DNA of 64,000 bases, from NCBI GenBank assembly GCA_964579295.1, contig CAZOGK010000002.1, positions 1-64,000 on the forward strand, read 5' to 3'. This DNA is from JAAYYY01 sp964579295 (lineage in GTDB: Bacteria; Chloroflexota; Anaerolineae; Promineifilales; Promineifilaceae). The notes beneath the pieces are model-generated. The model was not told where the DNA came from and did not search any database. It saw nothing but the letters and a program-made list of their open reading frames with translations. The translations under genes were made by a program, and so were the position numbers. Shown piece after piece: positions 25,513 to 35,297 of the stretch; positions within the stretch are counted from its first letter, which is position 1; every line of letters begins with the position of its first letter.

Positions 25513-26853
25513 TTACAGCTTTATTTCCTGCCGCTGCAGATTGCGGAAGGTAGCCAGCTTGCCATGCCAGTATAGGTCGATGACGCCGGTTGGCCCATTG
25601 CGATGTTTGGCGACGTTGACTTCAGCGATGTTTGGTCGCTCCGTTGTCTCGGGATTGTAATATTCGTCGCGATAGATGAACATGACGATGTCTGCGTCCT
25701 GTTCGATAGAGCCGCTATCTCGCAGGTCGGAAAGCTGCGGCCGCTTGTCCTGGCGGTTCTCCACCGCGCGGCTAAGCTGAGACGCCGTGACGACAGGCAC
25801 GTCCAGCTCGCGCGCCAGCCCCTTAAGCCCGCGCGAGATCTCGCTGATTTCCTGCACACGATTGTTATTGCTGCGCTCGGCCTGCATCAGCTGCAGATAG
25901 TCTACCATGATCAGGTCGAGGCCATGTTCGGCATAGAGCCGGCGGCACTTGGTGCGAAGCTGCAGCGGCGAAATCGACGGCGTATCGTCGATGAAGATGC
26001 GCGTCTCCGAGAGACGGCCGACGGCTTCATAGAAGAGCGGCCACTCTTTCTCGTGCAGCTCGCCGCGGCGCAGCCGCTGCGAGTCGATGCGCGTCTCGGC
26101 GGCAATCATGCGTTGCACCAGCTGCTCGCCTGACATCTCCAGGTTAAAGATGGCTACCCGCTTGCCGTGGCGCATACCGGCGTGCAGCGCCATACCCAGC
26201 TGGAAGCTGGTCTTGCCCATGCCGGGCCGGGCGGCCACGATGATCAGGTCTGATTTGTTGAGGCCGCTTAACAGGCGGTCGATGTCCACAAAGCCGGTGG
26301 GGATGCCGATCATCTCATCGCCGCGCTCTGCCAGCTCCTCGATGCGGTCCAGGTAGCTGCGGGCGATATCCCGTACTGGCACCAGATCGCGCGTCGTGCG
26401 CTCCTCGCTAATGCTAAAGAGCGCCTGCTCGGCCCGGTCGAGGACGATATTCACGTCCTCTTCCTGGTCGTAGGCCAGGTTAGCGATGGTGCCGGCGGCC
26501 CGTATCAGATGGCGGCGCACGGAAGCCGCCTCGACGATGCGCCCGTAGCTGCGGGCATTGATCGAGGTGGGAACGGCGTTGAGCAGGCGGATCAGGTAGG
26601 CTTCGCCGCCAATTTCCTCCAGCTGTTCGCGCTTGCGCAGCGCTTCCGTCAGGGTAACAAAGTCGAGGGGTTCTTCTGAGTAATGGAGGTCGAGAATCGC
26701 CTGGAAAATCCAGCGGTGCTGCTCGCGGTAGAATGCTTCCGGCTTGAGAAAGGACGCCAGCTCCAGGATTGCGTCGGGATCGATTAGCAACGATCCCAGT
26801 ACTGCTTCTTCAGCTTCCAGACTATGGGGCGGGAGTTGATCCACCGCACTCAT
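25513..26853 (-). CDS. dnaB: Replicative DNA helicase DnaB
   Basis: 446 residues. The N-terminal primase-interacting domain (PPHSLEAEEAVLGSLLIDPDA onward) is followed by the RecA-like motor: Walker A ARPGMGKTSF, Walker B LIMVDYLQLM, and SQLSRAVENR...LSDLRDSGSIEQDAD. It unwinds DNA ahead of the replication fork. GAGGT lies upstream of the ATG. Only about 22 bases separate it from the bfn terminator, with no visible promoter, so it may depend on read-through from bfn. Confidence 0.97.
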   Translation of the reverse strand: MSAVDQLPPHSLEAEEAVLGSLLIDPDAILELASFLKPEAFYREQHRWIFQAILDLHYSEEPLDFVTLTEALRKREQLEEIGGEAYLIRLLNAVPTSINARSYGRIVEAASVRRHLIRAAGTIANLAYDQEEDVNIVLDRAEQALFSISEERTTRDLVPVRDIARSYLDRIEELAERGDEMIGIPTGFVDIDRLLSGLNKSDLIIVAARPGMGKTSFQLGMALHAGMRHGKRVAIFNLEMSGEQLVQRMIAAETRIDSQRLRRGELHEKEWPLFYEAVGRLSETRIFIDDTPSISPLQLRTKCRRLYAEHGLDLIMVDYLQLMQAERSNNNRVQEISEISRGLKGLARELDVPVVTASQLSRAVENRQDKRPQLSDLRDSGSIEQDADIVMFIYRDEYYNPETTERPNIAEVNVAKHRNGPTGVIDLYWHGKLATFRNLQRQEIKL

Positions 26854-26874
26854 ATCGCGACCTCATCAATTTTG

Positions 26875-26918
26875 GGATAAAAAACGTGAAACGTGGGGCA
26901 GCCCTCACGTTCCACGTT
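26875..26918 (-). terminator. Terminator (possible attenuator) between bfn and dnaB
   Basis: Two arms of about 17 bases (26883-26898 and 26902-26918) pair with two mismatches around a 3-nt loop. On the minus strand they are followed by a run of T. The arms contain the hexamer-like repeat AACGTG twice. Confidence 0.8.
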
Positions 26919-26950
26919 CACGAAGCCGGGTGGGCGACCCCTCTCGCCCG

Positions 26951-27457
26951 TTAAGAGGAGGAATCGTCCAGATCGTCGAAGTCAAGCGTATCGACGAAGT
27001 CGGAAAACGCATCCAGGCTCTCGGGTTCGTCCTCGCCTTCCGTCTCCTGCATATCAGGCTCGGGCAGGATACCGGCAGCTTCCAGAACGTGCTCCTCGAC
27101 GTAAATCGGCACTTTAGTGCGCACCGCCAGAGCAATTGCATCTGATGGGCGACAATCGATTTCCTTCACTTCCCCATCGACGTCGACAAATAGCGTGGCG
27201 TAGAAGACGGCCTCACGCAGGTCGTTTACGAGAATCTGGGAAACGGCGCCGCCCATCGCTTCGATGGCATTGCGCAGCAGGTCATGGGTCAGCGGGCGCG
27301 CCACCTTCGTATTCTGCAGCTCAATCGTAATCGCTTCGGCTTCGCACGGGCCGATCCAGATGGCTAGCTGCCGCTCGCTCTCCACATCCTTCAGCATGAC
27401 AATCCGGTGCTGGGAGACCAGGCTAATGCGAATGCTGTCAATTACGACCTCAATCAT
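26951..27457 (-). CDS. Bifunctional nuclease family protein (BFN/DUF151)
   Basis: 168 residues. The BFN domain covers residues 1 to about 130 (HRIVMLKD, LAIWIGPCEAEAI, RPSDAIALAVR and PIYVEE), followed by an acidic tail (ETEGEDEPESLDAFSDFVD...). Homologues cleave RNA and DNA in vitro and in some bacteria respond to stress; the cellular role here is unknown. It precedes dnaB, with a terminator between them. Confidence 0.9.
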   Translation of the reverse strand: MIEVVIDSIRISLVSQHRIVMLKDVESERQLAIWIGPCEAEAITIELQNTKVARPLTHDLLRNAIEAMGGAVSQILVNDLREAVFYATLFVDVDGEVKEIDCRPSDAIALAVRTKVPIYVEEHVLEAAGILPEPDMQETEGEDEPESLDAFSDFVDTLDFDDLDDSSS

Positions 27458-27517
27458 AACGTCACCTTCTCACTCGTAAGATGCGGGTCCACGGCGCGGA
27501 CCATGCCCTGAACGCGC

Positions 27518-27526
27518 ATTGTAGCA
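27518..27526 (-). promoter_or_regulatory. Promoter of bfn (extended -10)
   Basis: On the minus strand TGC TACAAT, about 60 bases before the bfn ATG, with no clear -35. It shares the TGCTACA core seen before ppc, nurA and the LysM gene. Confidence 0.5.
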
Positions 27527-27552
27527 TAAAACCGAAAATGCTCCACCAAAAA

Positions 27553-29337
27553 TCAGTTGAGCAAGACCCAGGTCTGGTTGCGCAGCAGCATGTTCACGGG
27601 CCGCAGGGAGATGAGCCGGCCCTCGGTGACCAGCACAATGGCCCGGTTGCCGTCTAGCTCGACCTGATGCACCTCCAGCCCCACATCCATCAATTTGTCG
27701 ACAATTTGACTATAGTTGATGCCCAGCGGATCAAGGAACAGGCCATCATTGTCCAGCGCTCGCTCGATGCTGTCGAGGATGACGTTGGCGTGGTTCAGGT
27801 TGCCGCTGCGCAGCGCCCGGTCAACGGCGAGCAGCATCACCTCCAGCGTGACATTCAGCTTGCTGTTGGGATGGCGGGTAAGGTCGGCGGTGATTTGCCG
27901 CTGTTCCAGCTCCCCCGGCGGGGGCAGCCACGCCTGCAGGAAGTGGGCCGTGGGATCATAGTGTAGCTGATAGTCGCGAACCGTATCGTAGTAGCGAATG
28001 GTCGTCACCAGATCGTCGACGGCTGTCGGATCGCCTGGCATGGTGTCCAGCTGGGCCAGCCAGTTGCTTTCGACTGCTGCCAGGGTCAGGCCGAAATGGC
28101 GCTGCAGCGCCTGATCCAGGAGCTGGGAAGGCGCGACGGCCGGCGAGGAACCGACATCGGCGTAGAAGGTACGCACGTTTTCCCAGCCGTATTGCTCGAC
28201 CAGATAGTGGATGAAGCCGCCCGCCAGCAGATAGCCGATTTCGTGCTGGTAGGTGTAGAAGTTGTCGGCAAGGTCCGCTAGCGGGACGTAAAGATTGCTC
28301 TGTCGCAGCGCCTGAACGCGCCGCCCGATATCTACTGGCTTGTAGTGGCCGCCCGTAACCCAGATCGAGAGCCCTTCGGCCAGAAAAGGAATGCGGCTGG
28401 GGGCCAACTGCTGGTCAAGCAGATGAACAGCCTCGTGTGTGATCAGCTCGGAGATACCCTCGCCTACGTAATTGCGGTCGAGATAGGAAACGACGACGGT
28501 CGAGCGGGCGTAGCCGCCCTGTCCGATGACACGATCCACCAGATAAAAGTGGAGCGGCTCCTGGGCTGTGACGCCGAGGGTTGTCTCGGCCTGCGCCACA
28601 GCTTCCTCGACCACACCTTTGAGCTGATTGAGATCGCGGTGGGCGGCGGTGCCAGTGACGACATGGAGAACGCAGCAGCGGCTTTCAGCCGTGACCCACT
28701 GCGCCCCCAGCTCGCGCACGGGCCGGCTGCGCGCCGGCAAAACCGGCACGGTCAGTGTTACCTGGTTATTCGTCAAATCCTCGTCGCCGGCGACGATGAG
28801 GTCGGCGGGATCGATGGTGACCGTCACCACATGCTCTCCCACCTGCCCGGCTGTTTCCCAGTCCCAGGTGAAGAGCGCCGAGGGGCTGCCGGCCAGGTTG
28901 TTGGTCGTCAGGCTGCGGCTAAGGCTGAGGCTATCGCCCACCTCGATCTGCACGACGACGGCCGAGCTATCGACAATCGCCGGGACTTCCGGCCGGATCA
29001 GGAACGTCACCGGGTCGCCTTCGTAAATCACCGGCACCGGGTAGATGAAGACGTGATCTTCGCTTATCGCGAGATCGGTGGCGGAGACAACGCTGGTGGG
29101 AATAGGCAGGATGTCCAGCGCCATCGTCGTCGCCGTGGGCACGGGCGTGGGCGCCGGCGTCTCCGTGGGCTGCGCAACCAGGGCCGGCGTTGGCGGCGCG
29201 GCCTCGACCGTAGCGATGGGCGCCCAGTCCGTGGTTGCAGCCAGCGTGGGTGTTATCGTTCCCTGCTCACGATCCTGGCAACCAGCCAATAGCAGAACGA
29301 CAACGATGATCGCTAGATATGTACGGACTGGAACCAA
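27553..29337 (-). CDS. Lipoprotein with gluzincin-type metallopeptidase (peptidase MA-like) domain
   Basis: 594 residues. A signal peptide with lipobox (LLLAGC, Cys about 20) indicates a surface lipoprotein. A Thr/Pro-rich stretch leads to a CARDB-like beta domain (about 85-200), then a metallopeptidase domain with H301-E-A-V-H305 and a downstream E321 (AEGLS), the HExxH plus Glu arrangement of gluzincins. The C-terminal 200 residues are unassigned. The start is a TTG 8 bases after AGGAGAG. Substrate unknown; surface protein turnover is likely. Confidence 0.8.
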   Translation of the reverse strand: MVPVRTYLAIIVVVLLLAGCQDREQGTITPTLAATTDWAPIATVEAAPPTPALVAQPTETPAPTPVPTATTMALDILPIPTSVVSATDLAISEDHVFIYPVPVIYEGDPVTFLIRPEVPAIVDSSAVVVQIEVGDSLSLSRSLTTNNLAGSPSALFTWDWETAGQVGEHVVTVTIDPADLIVAGDEDLTNNQVTLTVPVLPARSRPVRELGAQWVTAESRCCVLHVVTGTAAHRDLNQLKGVVEEAVAQAETTLGVTAQEPLHFYLVDRVIGQGGYARSTVVVSYLDRNYVGEGISELITHEAVHLLDQQLAPSRIPFLAEGLSIWVTGGHYKPVDIGRRVQALRQSNLYVPLADLADNFYTYQHEIGYLLAGGFIHYLVEQYGWENVRTFYADVGSSPAVAPSQLLDQALQRHFGLTLAAVESNWLAQLDTMPGDPTAVDDLVTTIRYYDTVRDYQLHYDPTAHFLQAWLPPPGELEQRQITADLTRHPNSKLNVTLEVMLLAVDRALRSGNLNHANVILDSIERALDNDGLFLDPLGINYSQIVDKLMDVGLEVHQVELDGNRAIVLVTEGRLISLRPVNMLLRNQTWVLLN

Positions 29338-29917
29338 GATACGCGCTCTCCTGAATCGACCTTTATGATTTTAGCCCAATGGCGGGCGCCGTAAACAACA
29401 CAGGCGCCTCGACAACAGCTTTCTAAGACTCTTCTTTGCTGCAGCGCTTGACAGCAGCTAATTATCTGTAAGCAACTTCGTAAGGAATCTATGATTTACT
29501 GACCTGCAATTGTGCTTGGGTGGGTATAAAATACGCGGCAGGGTCGTAAGGGGACGGCTTGTCACTCACTAGAAGACGAGACTAATTGGTTACGGGGTAG
29601 TAAGTTCCCTCTTCTAGCTTACAAAGCATTATTAAAGCTTATTTTCGTCGGTTATCCTGGGACTTCGACGACAACAACCAGCCAAACAGTCCATTTGCGT
29701 TCAGATAACAGAATATTGGGCAATACCTGTGGCGCTACGCATTACGGGCCGTAGTTTTTTTGCCTTCCGTGCCTGGCAAAGGAGGCGCTTGACCTACTGA
29801 TCCATGTTGACGTTGAAGGTCTCGCAGCACCGCGCTGTACGTCGCTACCACATGACTGCTGTTCCGGATTACTGTCTCCCTTAACGGGAACCTTTCGCTC
29901 CAAGAAATGGGGGTCGT
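29338..29917. other. 580-bp intergenic region, no gene seen
   Basis: Both flanking genes read outward. The GC content is lower than the surroundings. A possible -10 TATAAA sits at 29525-29530 and a long-range inverted repeat CTAGAAGA/TCTTCTAG at 29569-29576 and 29610-29617, so a structured leader for the CotH gene is possible. No known riboswitch class was recognised. Confidence 0.5.
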
Positions 29918-32900
29918 ATGTTCAGAAAAGGGTTCGTTTTGCTGGTTGGTTTGTTTCTGTTCGTTGTCCTTAGCCTCGCTGCCTTTACCCCTAACGCTTC
30001 TGCCCAATCCTCAGCACTTTACATTAATGAAATACTGGTCGGTAATGCCTCCACTACGATGGACACGGATTACTACAACTATTCTTCGTGGATCGAAATA
30101 TACAATGCCGGCCCAACGGCTATAGAACTCGAAGATTATTCGCTTTCCTATCAAGAGTTTGAGATACCTGCCGCGCTTACATGGAAGATACCTGGCTCAA
30201 TTTCCGTCCCGCCCAATGGGTATGCGCTACTATGGCTTGATGAACAGAACAGCGGCAACCATGCTAGTTTTGAGCTGGATATGCGTGGTGATGAGATTCG
30301 GTTGCTCAGCCCGGCCGGGACTGTGATAGATACTGTCATCTACGACATGCGTATCGGTAGTGTTCTGCTGCCTGACATATCTTTTGGTCGGCAAACAGAC
30401 GGCAGCAGCGCCTGGGCTTACTTTGACCAGCCTACGCCAAATGCCGGTAATACCACCACCGGCTTTGGCGCCGCTGTGCTGGCAGCGGCGCCAGTGTTTT
30501 CGCCACCAGGAGGATTCTACGCGACCAATCAGGCTGTTACCCTTTCCAGCGCAGAGCCAGGTGCTGAAATCCGCTACACGACGGATGGCTCTATCCCGAC
30601 CCCTTCTTCGCCCCTCTATACAGCGCCCATTATGGTCACGGAGCCAACCGTTGTGCGGGCAAGAGCTTTCGTGGTCGATAAGCTAGATAGCCAGCCTGCC
30701 AGCCATACCTACCTGATTGGGGTAGATACCGATCTGCCGGTAGTCTCATTGGCTACGCATCCAGACCACCTCTTTAGCGACACCATCGGCATCTACGTTG
30801 CCGGCACGAACGGTACCACTGGCAATTGCTCGTCCGTGCCTGTGAACTGGAACCAGAAATGGGAAAGGCCAGCCAGTATTGAGTTGTTTGAACCTGACGG
30901 TAGCCGCGTGGTGGCTCAAGATATTGGTCTTGAAATCCACGGTGGTTGCTCGCGCAAGAAGCCACTCAAGTCTTTTGAAATCAAAGCCAGACGGACCTAT
31001 GGCGATAACGACATTGATTACCCCGTTCTGCCGGATAAAGACATCGACGAATACAAGCGGCTCATTTTGCGCAACTCCGGTCAGGACGTCAGTGGCACTA
31101 TGTTCCGCGACGCACTTCAGCAGTACCTGGCCAAAGATACGATGGATATCGACTATCAGGCGTACAGGCCGGCCGCTATCTTCCTGAACGGCGAGTACTG
31201 GGGCATTCTCAACATACGCGACAAAGCGGATGAAGCCTTTCCCGAGCAAAATTACGACCTTGATGCTGACACCGATTTCGATATGTTTGATGTTAAGCAC
31301 GTCATAGCGGGCAACAAAGTCGCCTGGACCTCGCTATACAGCTTCATCTCGAACAATGACCTGACTATCCCGGCCAATTATGAATATGTTAAGAGCCAGG
31401 TAGATCTGGAAGCGTACATGAATTACTTCATTGTGGAACTCCAGGTCCACAATAAGGACTGGCCGAACAATAACATCCGGTATTGGCGCGCATATGAAAA
31501 CAGTCGCTGGCGGTGGGTCTTGCAAGACCTGGATATGGGCTACAATAACCCCTCCGCAAACTATCTCGATTACATCCTGAACCAGGGGAACGCGGCTGAG
31601 AAGTATCAGACGTTGCTGTTCCGCAAGTTGATGGAGAATTCCGAATTCCGCAATGACTTTGTACAACGCTTCGCCAGCCACCTCAACATCAGCTTTGATC
31701 CGGTGCGCGTAAACAGCCTCATTGACTGGTTCCGGTCGGGTATTGCCTCCGAGATGCCGGCTCATATTGCCCGCTGGGGAGCGCCCTCTTCTATGACCGT
31801 ATGGGAAAACGAGATCACCCAGTTACGTAGCTTCAGCAATGTCCGTCCGGACTATATGCGTGACCACCTGAATAGCTATCTGGGCCTGCCAGGCACAGCT
31901 GACCTGACGATCCACATCAACGGGGGCGGCAAGGTGCTGGCGGCCGATGTAGAAGCGCCGGGTAGCGGTTTTTCCGGCCCCTACTTCCAGAACATCCCCA
32001 TGACGCTGGAAGCCGTTTCGCAGCAGGGTTGGACGTTCCTATACTGGGCAGAGACGGGCGAGACCGACCCGTTGATCACCGTGACCCTAAATGGCCCTCT
32101 GACACGTACAGCCGTTTTTGAGGAGGTGACGCTTCCGGACCTCGTCATCAACGAAATTCACTATAATCCAGCCGCTTCCCAGGGGGATGATGAGGTTTTC
32201 GAATTTGTTGAAATCTACAATGCCGGCGCCGAGCCCGTGGACCTCGAAGGCTTCCATGTCGAAGATGGTCTTTCCTTTACCTTCCCGGCAGTTACGTCCA
32301 TTGCCGCCGGCGAGTACATCATCGTGGCGAAGACGGCCGCTACTTACGAAGGGCATGGATACCAGGTCTTTCAATGGACCAGTGGCGATCTGAGTAACGG
32401 CGGCGAGACGCTGCTCCTCACCGATAGCAACGGAAATGTGGTAGACATCGTGGACTACGATGATGATGGTGGGCTCGGCTGGCCCACATCCCCTGATGGC
32501 GCTGGACCATCGCTGTCCCTGCTTTCGCCAGCGCTGGATAACACCCTCCCGGCAAACTGGGCCGCCAGTCTGGAAATTGGCGGTTCACCAGGCGCAGCGA
32601 ATACCTTCACGCCTCAGGACCCGGCTACACTGACCATCGTCAAGCAAGTGGTTGGCGAGGTCCCAGCGGATGATTGGCAATTCACGGGCGGGCTGGGTAA
32701 CTTCACGCTGCCGGCGGCCGGTGGGCAACAGACCTTCAGCGACCTCGTCGTGGGCAGTTACCAGATCATCGAAACGGAGGTGGCCGGATACAACGCTTCT
32801 GTCTCCTGCACCAATGGTGCAGCCGGCAGCAGCAATGTCTTCGTCAACCTCGGTAGTGGCGACAATGTGACCTGCACCTTCATCAATACTGAGATTCCTC

Positions 32901-33667
32901 CGGCCCCAACCTCGATCACCATTATCAAACAGGTAGTCGGCGACGTTCCGGCTGACGATTGGCAGTTCACAGGTGGGCTGGGCAGCTTCAGCCTGCCCGC
33001 GGGCGGGGGACAACAGACCTTCGCGGAGCTGGAGGCAGGCAGCTATGAGGTCGCTGAAACGCCGGTAGAAGGTTATACGGCCACCGTCTCCTGCTCGGAC
33101 GGTGCAAGCGGTGGCGGAAGCGTGACCGTCAATCTTGCGGAGGGCGACAATGTCACGTGCACGTTCGTCAATACCCAGTCGGATGGACAGTGCAACCCAC
33201 CCATAGCTGGCAACCTGATCCTTAACGCTGGCTTTGAGGACGGGGATGCGAATTGGAGTTTCTCCACCGATGGCAACGCTACTTTCTCTATTGCCACGAC
33301 CGATCCCTACGAGTGCAACAGTTATGCCCAGATAGCGATCACAACCACAGGGTCAAATGTTCAGCTGTACCAGGAACATTTCACCCTGTTGCCAAATACG
33401 ACGTACATCTTGCGGGTTGCTGGTCGCTCTAACAATGGCCAGGATGCACAATTAGTAGTCCTGAAGAGCAGCCCACCAAACACCAATTATGGGCTACGAG
33501 GACACCGCATTAACCTGACTCCGGAGTGGCAGGTCTTTGAGGTGGAGTTCACTACCAAGGGCTTCAGCTCCCCAACAGACGACACCCGGTTGCGCTTCTG
33601 GTTGGCTCCGTATGACACGGCCGGTACGGTCTTTGAGTTCGATGATGTGATCCTTATTCAGAAGTAA
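29918..33667 (+). CDS. Large secreted protein: lamin-tail, chitobiase-like, CotH kinase-like and Cna/SpaA-like repeats
   Basis: 1249 residues with a signal peptide ending near NASAQS. Approximate domains: lamin-tail domain (31-185); chitobiase C-terminal-like domain (192-265, EIRYTTDGSIPT); CotH-like kinase (268-650, with WPNNNIRYWR and WRWVLQDLDMGY); InlB-like B-repeat (662-735, GWTFLYWAETGE); second lamin-tail domain (738-900); two near-identical repeats of about 90 residues (903-991 and 997-1086, each starting TIVKQVVG or IIKQVVG and containing ADDWQFTGGLG); and a C-terminal carbohydrate-binding-like domain. CotH proteins in Bacillus phosphorylate spore-coat proteins. Here it is probably a surface or biofilm protein. 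Base composition is markedly less GC-rich than its neighbours. Confidence 0.88.
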   Translation: MFRKGFVLLVGLFLFVVLSLAAFTPNASAQSSALYINEILVGNASTTMDTDYYNYSSWIEIYNAGPTAIELEDYSLSYQEFEIPAALTWKIPGSISVPPNGYALLWLDEQNSGNHASFELDMRGDEIRLLSPAGTVIDTVIYDMRIGSVLLPDISFGRQTDGSSAWAYFDQPTPNAGNTTTGFGAAVLAAAPVFSPPGGFYATNQAVTLSSAEPGAEIRYTTDGSIPTPSSPLYTAPIMVTEPTVVRARAFVVDKLDSQPASHTYLIGVDTDLPVVSLATHPDHLFSDTIGIYVAGTNGTTGNCSSVPVNWNQKWERPASIELFEPDGSRVVAQDIGLEIHGGCSRKKPLKSFEIKARRTYGDNDIDYPVLPDKDIDEYKRLILRNSGQDVSGTMFRDALQQYLAKDTMDIDYQAYRPAAIFLNGEYWGILNIRDKADEAFPEQNYDLDADTDFDMFDVKHVIAGNKVAWTSLYSFISNNDLTIPANYEYVKSQVDLEAYMNYFIVELQVHNKDWPNNNIRYWRAYENSRWRWVLQDLDMGYNNPSANYLDYILNQGNAAEKYQTLLFRKLMENSEFRNDFVQRFASHLNISFDPVRVNSLIDWFRSGIASEMPAHIARWGAPSSMTVWENEITQLRSFSNVRPDYMRDHLNSYLGLPGTADLTIHINGGGKVLAADVEAPGSGFSGPYFQNIPMTLEAVSQQGWTFLYWAETGETDPLITVTLNGPLTRTAVFEEVTLPDLVINEIHYNPAASQGDDEVFEFVEIYNAGAEPVDLEGFHVEDGLSFTFPAVTSIAAGEYIIVAKTAATYEGHGYQVFQWTSGDLSNGGETLLLTDSNGNVVDIVDYDDDGGLGWPTSPDGAGPSLSLLSPALDNTLPANWAASLEIGGSPGAANTFTPQDPATLTIVKQVVGEVPADDWQFTGGLGNFTLPAAGGQQTFSDLVVGSYQIIETEVAGYNASVSCTNGAAGSSNVFVNLGSGDNVTCTFINTEIPPAPTSITIIKQVVGDVPADDWQFTGGLGSFSLPAGGGQQTFAELEAGSYEVAETPVEGYTATVSCSDGASGGGSVTVNLAEGDNVTCTFVNTQSDGQCNPPIAGNLILNAGFEDGDANWSFSTDGNATFSIATTDPYECNSYAQIAITTTGSNVQLYQEHFTLLPNTTYILRVAGRSNNGQDAQLVVLKSSPPNTNYGLRGHRINLTPEWQVFEVEFTTKGFSSPTDDTRLRFWLAPYDTAGTVFEFDDVILIQK

Positions 33668-33691
33668 CCGGCAGGTCTGCAGAGGATAGGT

Positions 33692-33732
33692 AGAAACAAC
33701 TGTGGCCGCGCTAAGCGGCCACAGTTGTTTCT
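33692..33732 (+). terminator. Strong hairpin after the CotH gene
   Basis: A perfect 18-bp stem: AGAAACAACTGTGGCCGC (33692-33709) with its complement at 33715-33732, around a 5-nt loop. The 3' arm contains GTTGTTTCT. It is probably the terminator. Confidence 0.85.
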
Positions 33733-33963
33733 CCAATAATGACGGGGCAGTTAGCCTGTTGCGCAGCGATGCTTGCTGTCGGCCCGAGTTCAGGGAAAGC
33801 GCGGTAGCTGCGTCTTGTGCCTGAGCGGCTGGGCGCCCACTGGTACCTATCCCACACTCTGGCGCCTCTGGCTCCGCAATGCCGGACCCATCCAGAAAAG
33901 CACAGTAGCAACGAGCAGGTAGCATAGTCCCTGCATTCTCTGGCATCCGCGGCGGCCTCTACC

Positions 33964-33969
33964 TATAAT
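33964..33969 (+). promoter_or_regulatory. Putative icd -10 element
   Basis: A perfect TATAAT about 64 bases before the start; no clear -35. Confidence 0.4.
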
Positions 33970-34032
33970 GGGCGGGTTGAGAACAGGTCTACTAACTCTG
34001 GTAAGCCCACCACGTAAGGAGAGATGACGACG

Positions 34033-35274
34033 ATGGCTTATGAGAAGATTCAGGCGCCGGATGGCGAGAAAATTCGCTACGAAAACGGCAAGCTGATCGT
34101 ACCCGACAGCCCGATTGTTGCCTTTATCGAAGGCGATGGCATTGGCGTCGATATTACACCTGCCTCGATTCGCGTCTGGGACGCGGCGGTCGAGAAAGCA
34201 TACGGCGGTGCGCGCAAGATTGCCTGGATGGAGATCTACGCCGGCGAGAAGGCAGCGGAGCGGTATAACGGCGATTACATGCCCGAAGAGACCTTCACGG
34301 CCATGCGCGACTATCTGGTAGGCATCAAAGGCCCGCTGACCACGCCTATTGGCGGCGGCTTCCGCAGCCTTAACGTGACGCTACGCCAGGTGCTGGACCT
34401 CTACGCCTGCGTGCGCCCCGTGCGCTACCTGCCGGGCACGCCCAGCCCTATGCGCGAGCCGGAGAAGATGAACATTGTCATCTACCGCGAGAACACGGAA
34501 GACGTCTACTCGGGCGTAGAGTGGCCGGCCGAGTCGCCCGAGGCGCAGGCGCTGATCAGCTTTATGAATGAGAAGCTGGGCAAGGAGATCCGGCACGACG
34601 CCGCCATCGGCATCAAGCCGGTGAGCGAGTTCGGCACCAAGCGGCTTGTCCGTCAGGCCATCCAGTACGCCATTGCCCGCGGCCGCGAGAGCGTGACTCT
34701 GGTGCACAAAGGCAACATCATGAAGTTTACCGAGGGCGCCTTTAAGAACTGGGGCTATGAGATCGCCGCCGAGGAGTTTGGCGAGCAGACCATCACCGAA
34801 GACGAGCTGTGGTCGCAGCACGATGGCAGGGTTCCGCCCGGCAAAGTGGTCATCAAGGACCGGATTGCCGACAACATGCTGCAGCAGCTCCTGACCCGCA
34901 CCGGCGAATACGACGTGATCGCCACCCTTAACCTCAACGGCGACTATATGAGCGACGCGGCCGCCGCGCAGGTGGGCGGCCTCGGCATGGCGCCGGGCGG
35001 CAACATCGGTGATGGTATTGCCCTGTTCGAGGCAACGCACGGCACGGCGCCAAAATATGCCGGGCAGGATATGGTCAACCCGGGCAGCCTGATCCTCAGC
35101 GGCTCGATGATGCTGGAGTATATGGGTTGGGAAGAAGCCGCCGAGCTGGTCGTCACGGCGATGACGAAGGCGATTGAGCAGAAGCGGGTAACCTATGACC
35201 TGCACCGGCAGATGGAAGGCGCCACCAAGCTGAGCACGTCGCAGTTCGCCAGCGCGATCATTGAGAACATGTAG
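34033..35274 (+). CDS. icd: NADP-dependent isocitrate dehydrogenase
   Basis: 413 residues from MAYEK, which sits about 11 bases after AAGGAGAG; the ATG at 34024 is too close to that site. It oxidises isocitrate to 2-oxoglutarate in the citric acid cycle. Seen: FIEGDGIGVDIT, substrate-binding TPIGGGFRSLNVTLRQ, PSPMREPEKMNIVIYREN, and HGTAPKYAGQDMVNPGS, where the Lys-Tyr after AP is the NADP-specific pair of the E. coli enzyme. The C-terminus ENM matches that family. A monocistronic terminator follows. Confidence 0.97.
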   Translation: MAYEKIQAPDGEKIRYENGKLIVPDSPIVAFIEGDGIGVDITPASIRVWDAAVEKAYGGARKIAWMEIYAGEKAAERYNGDYMPEETFTAMRDYLVGIKGPLTTPIGGGFRSLNVTLRQVLDLYACVRPVRYLPGTPSPMREPEKMNIVIYRENTEDVYSGVEWPAESPEAQALISFMNEKLGKEIRHDAAIGIKPVSEFGTKRLVRQAIQYAIARGRESVTLVHKGNIMKFTEGAFKNWGYEIAAEEFGEQTITEDELWSQHDGRVPPGKVVIKDRIADNMLQQLLTRTGEYDVIATLNLNGDYMSDAAAAQVGGLGMAPGGNIGDGIALFEATHGTAPKYAGQDMVNPGSLILSGSMMLEYMGWEEAAELVVTAMTKAIEQKRVTYDLHRQMEGATKLSTSQFASAIIENM

Positions 35275-35297
35275 CATCCGCCTCCGTGCGGCTGGAG

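Larger units (their letters stand above)
33668..34032. other. Intergenic region before icd
   Basis: Contains a terminator (33692-33732) and the icd promoter area (TATAAT at 33964-33969). Nothing else is recognised in the roughly 230 bases between them. Confidence 0.5.

Noticed and set aside
29338..29917. c-di-GMP or c-di-AMP riboswitch upstream of the CotH gene
   Set aside because: The conserved cores of the known classes were not found; only a generic inverted repeat is visible.
29735..30007. 90-codon open frame on the minus strand over the CotH start
   Set aside because: No family similarity and it covers the signal peptide of a strong plus-strand gene.
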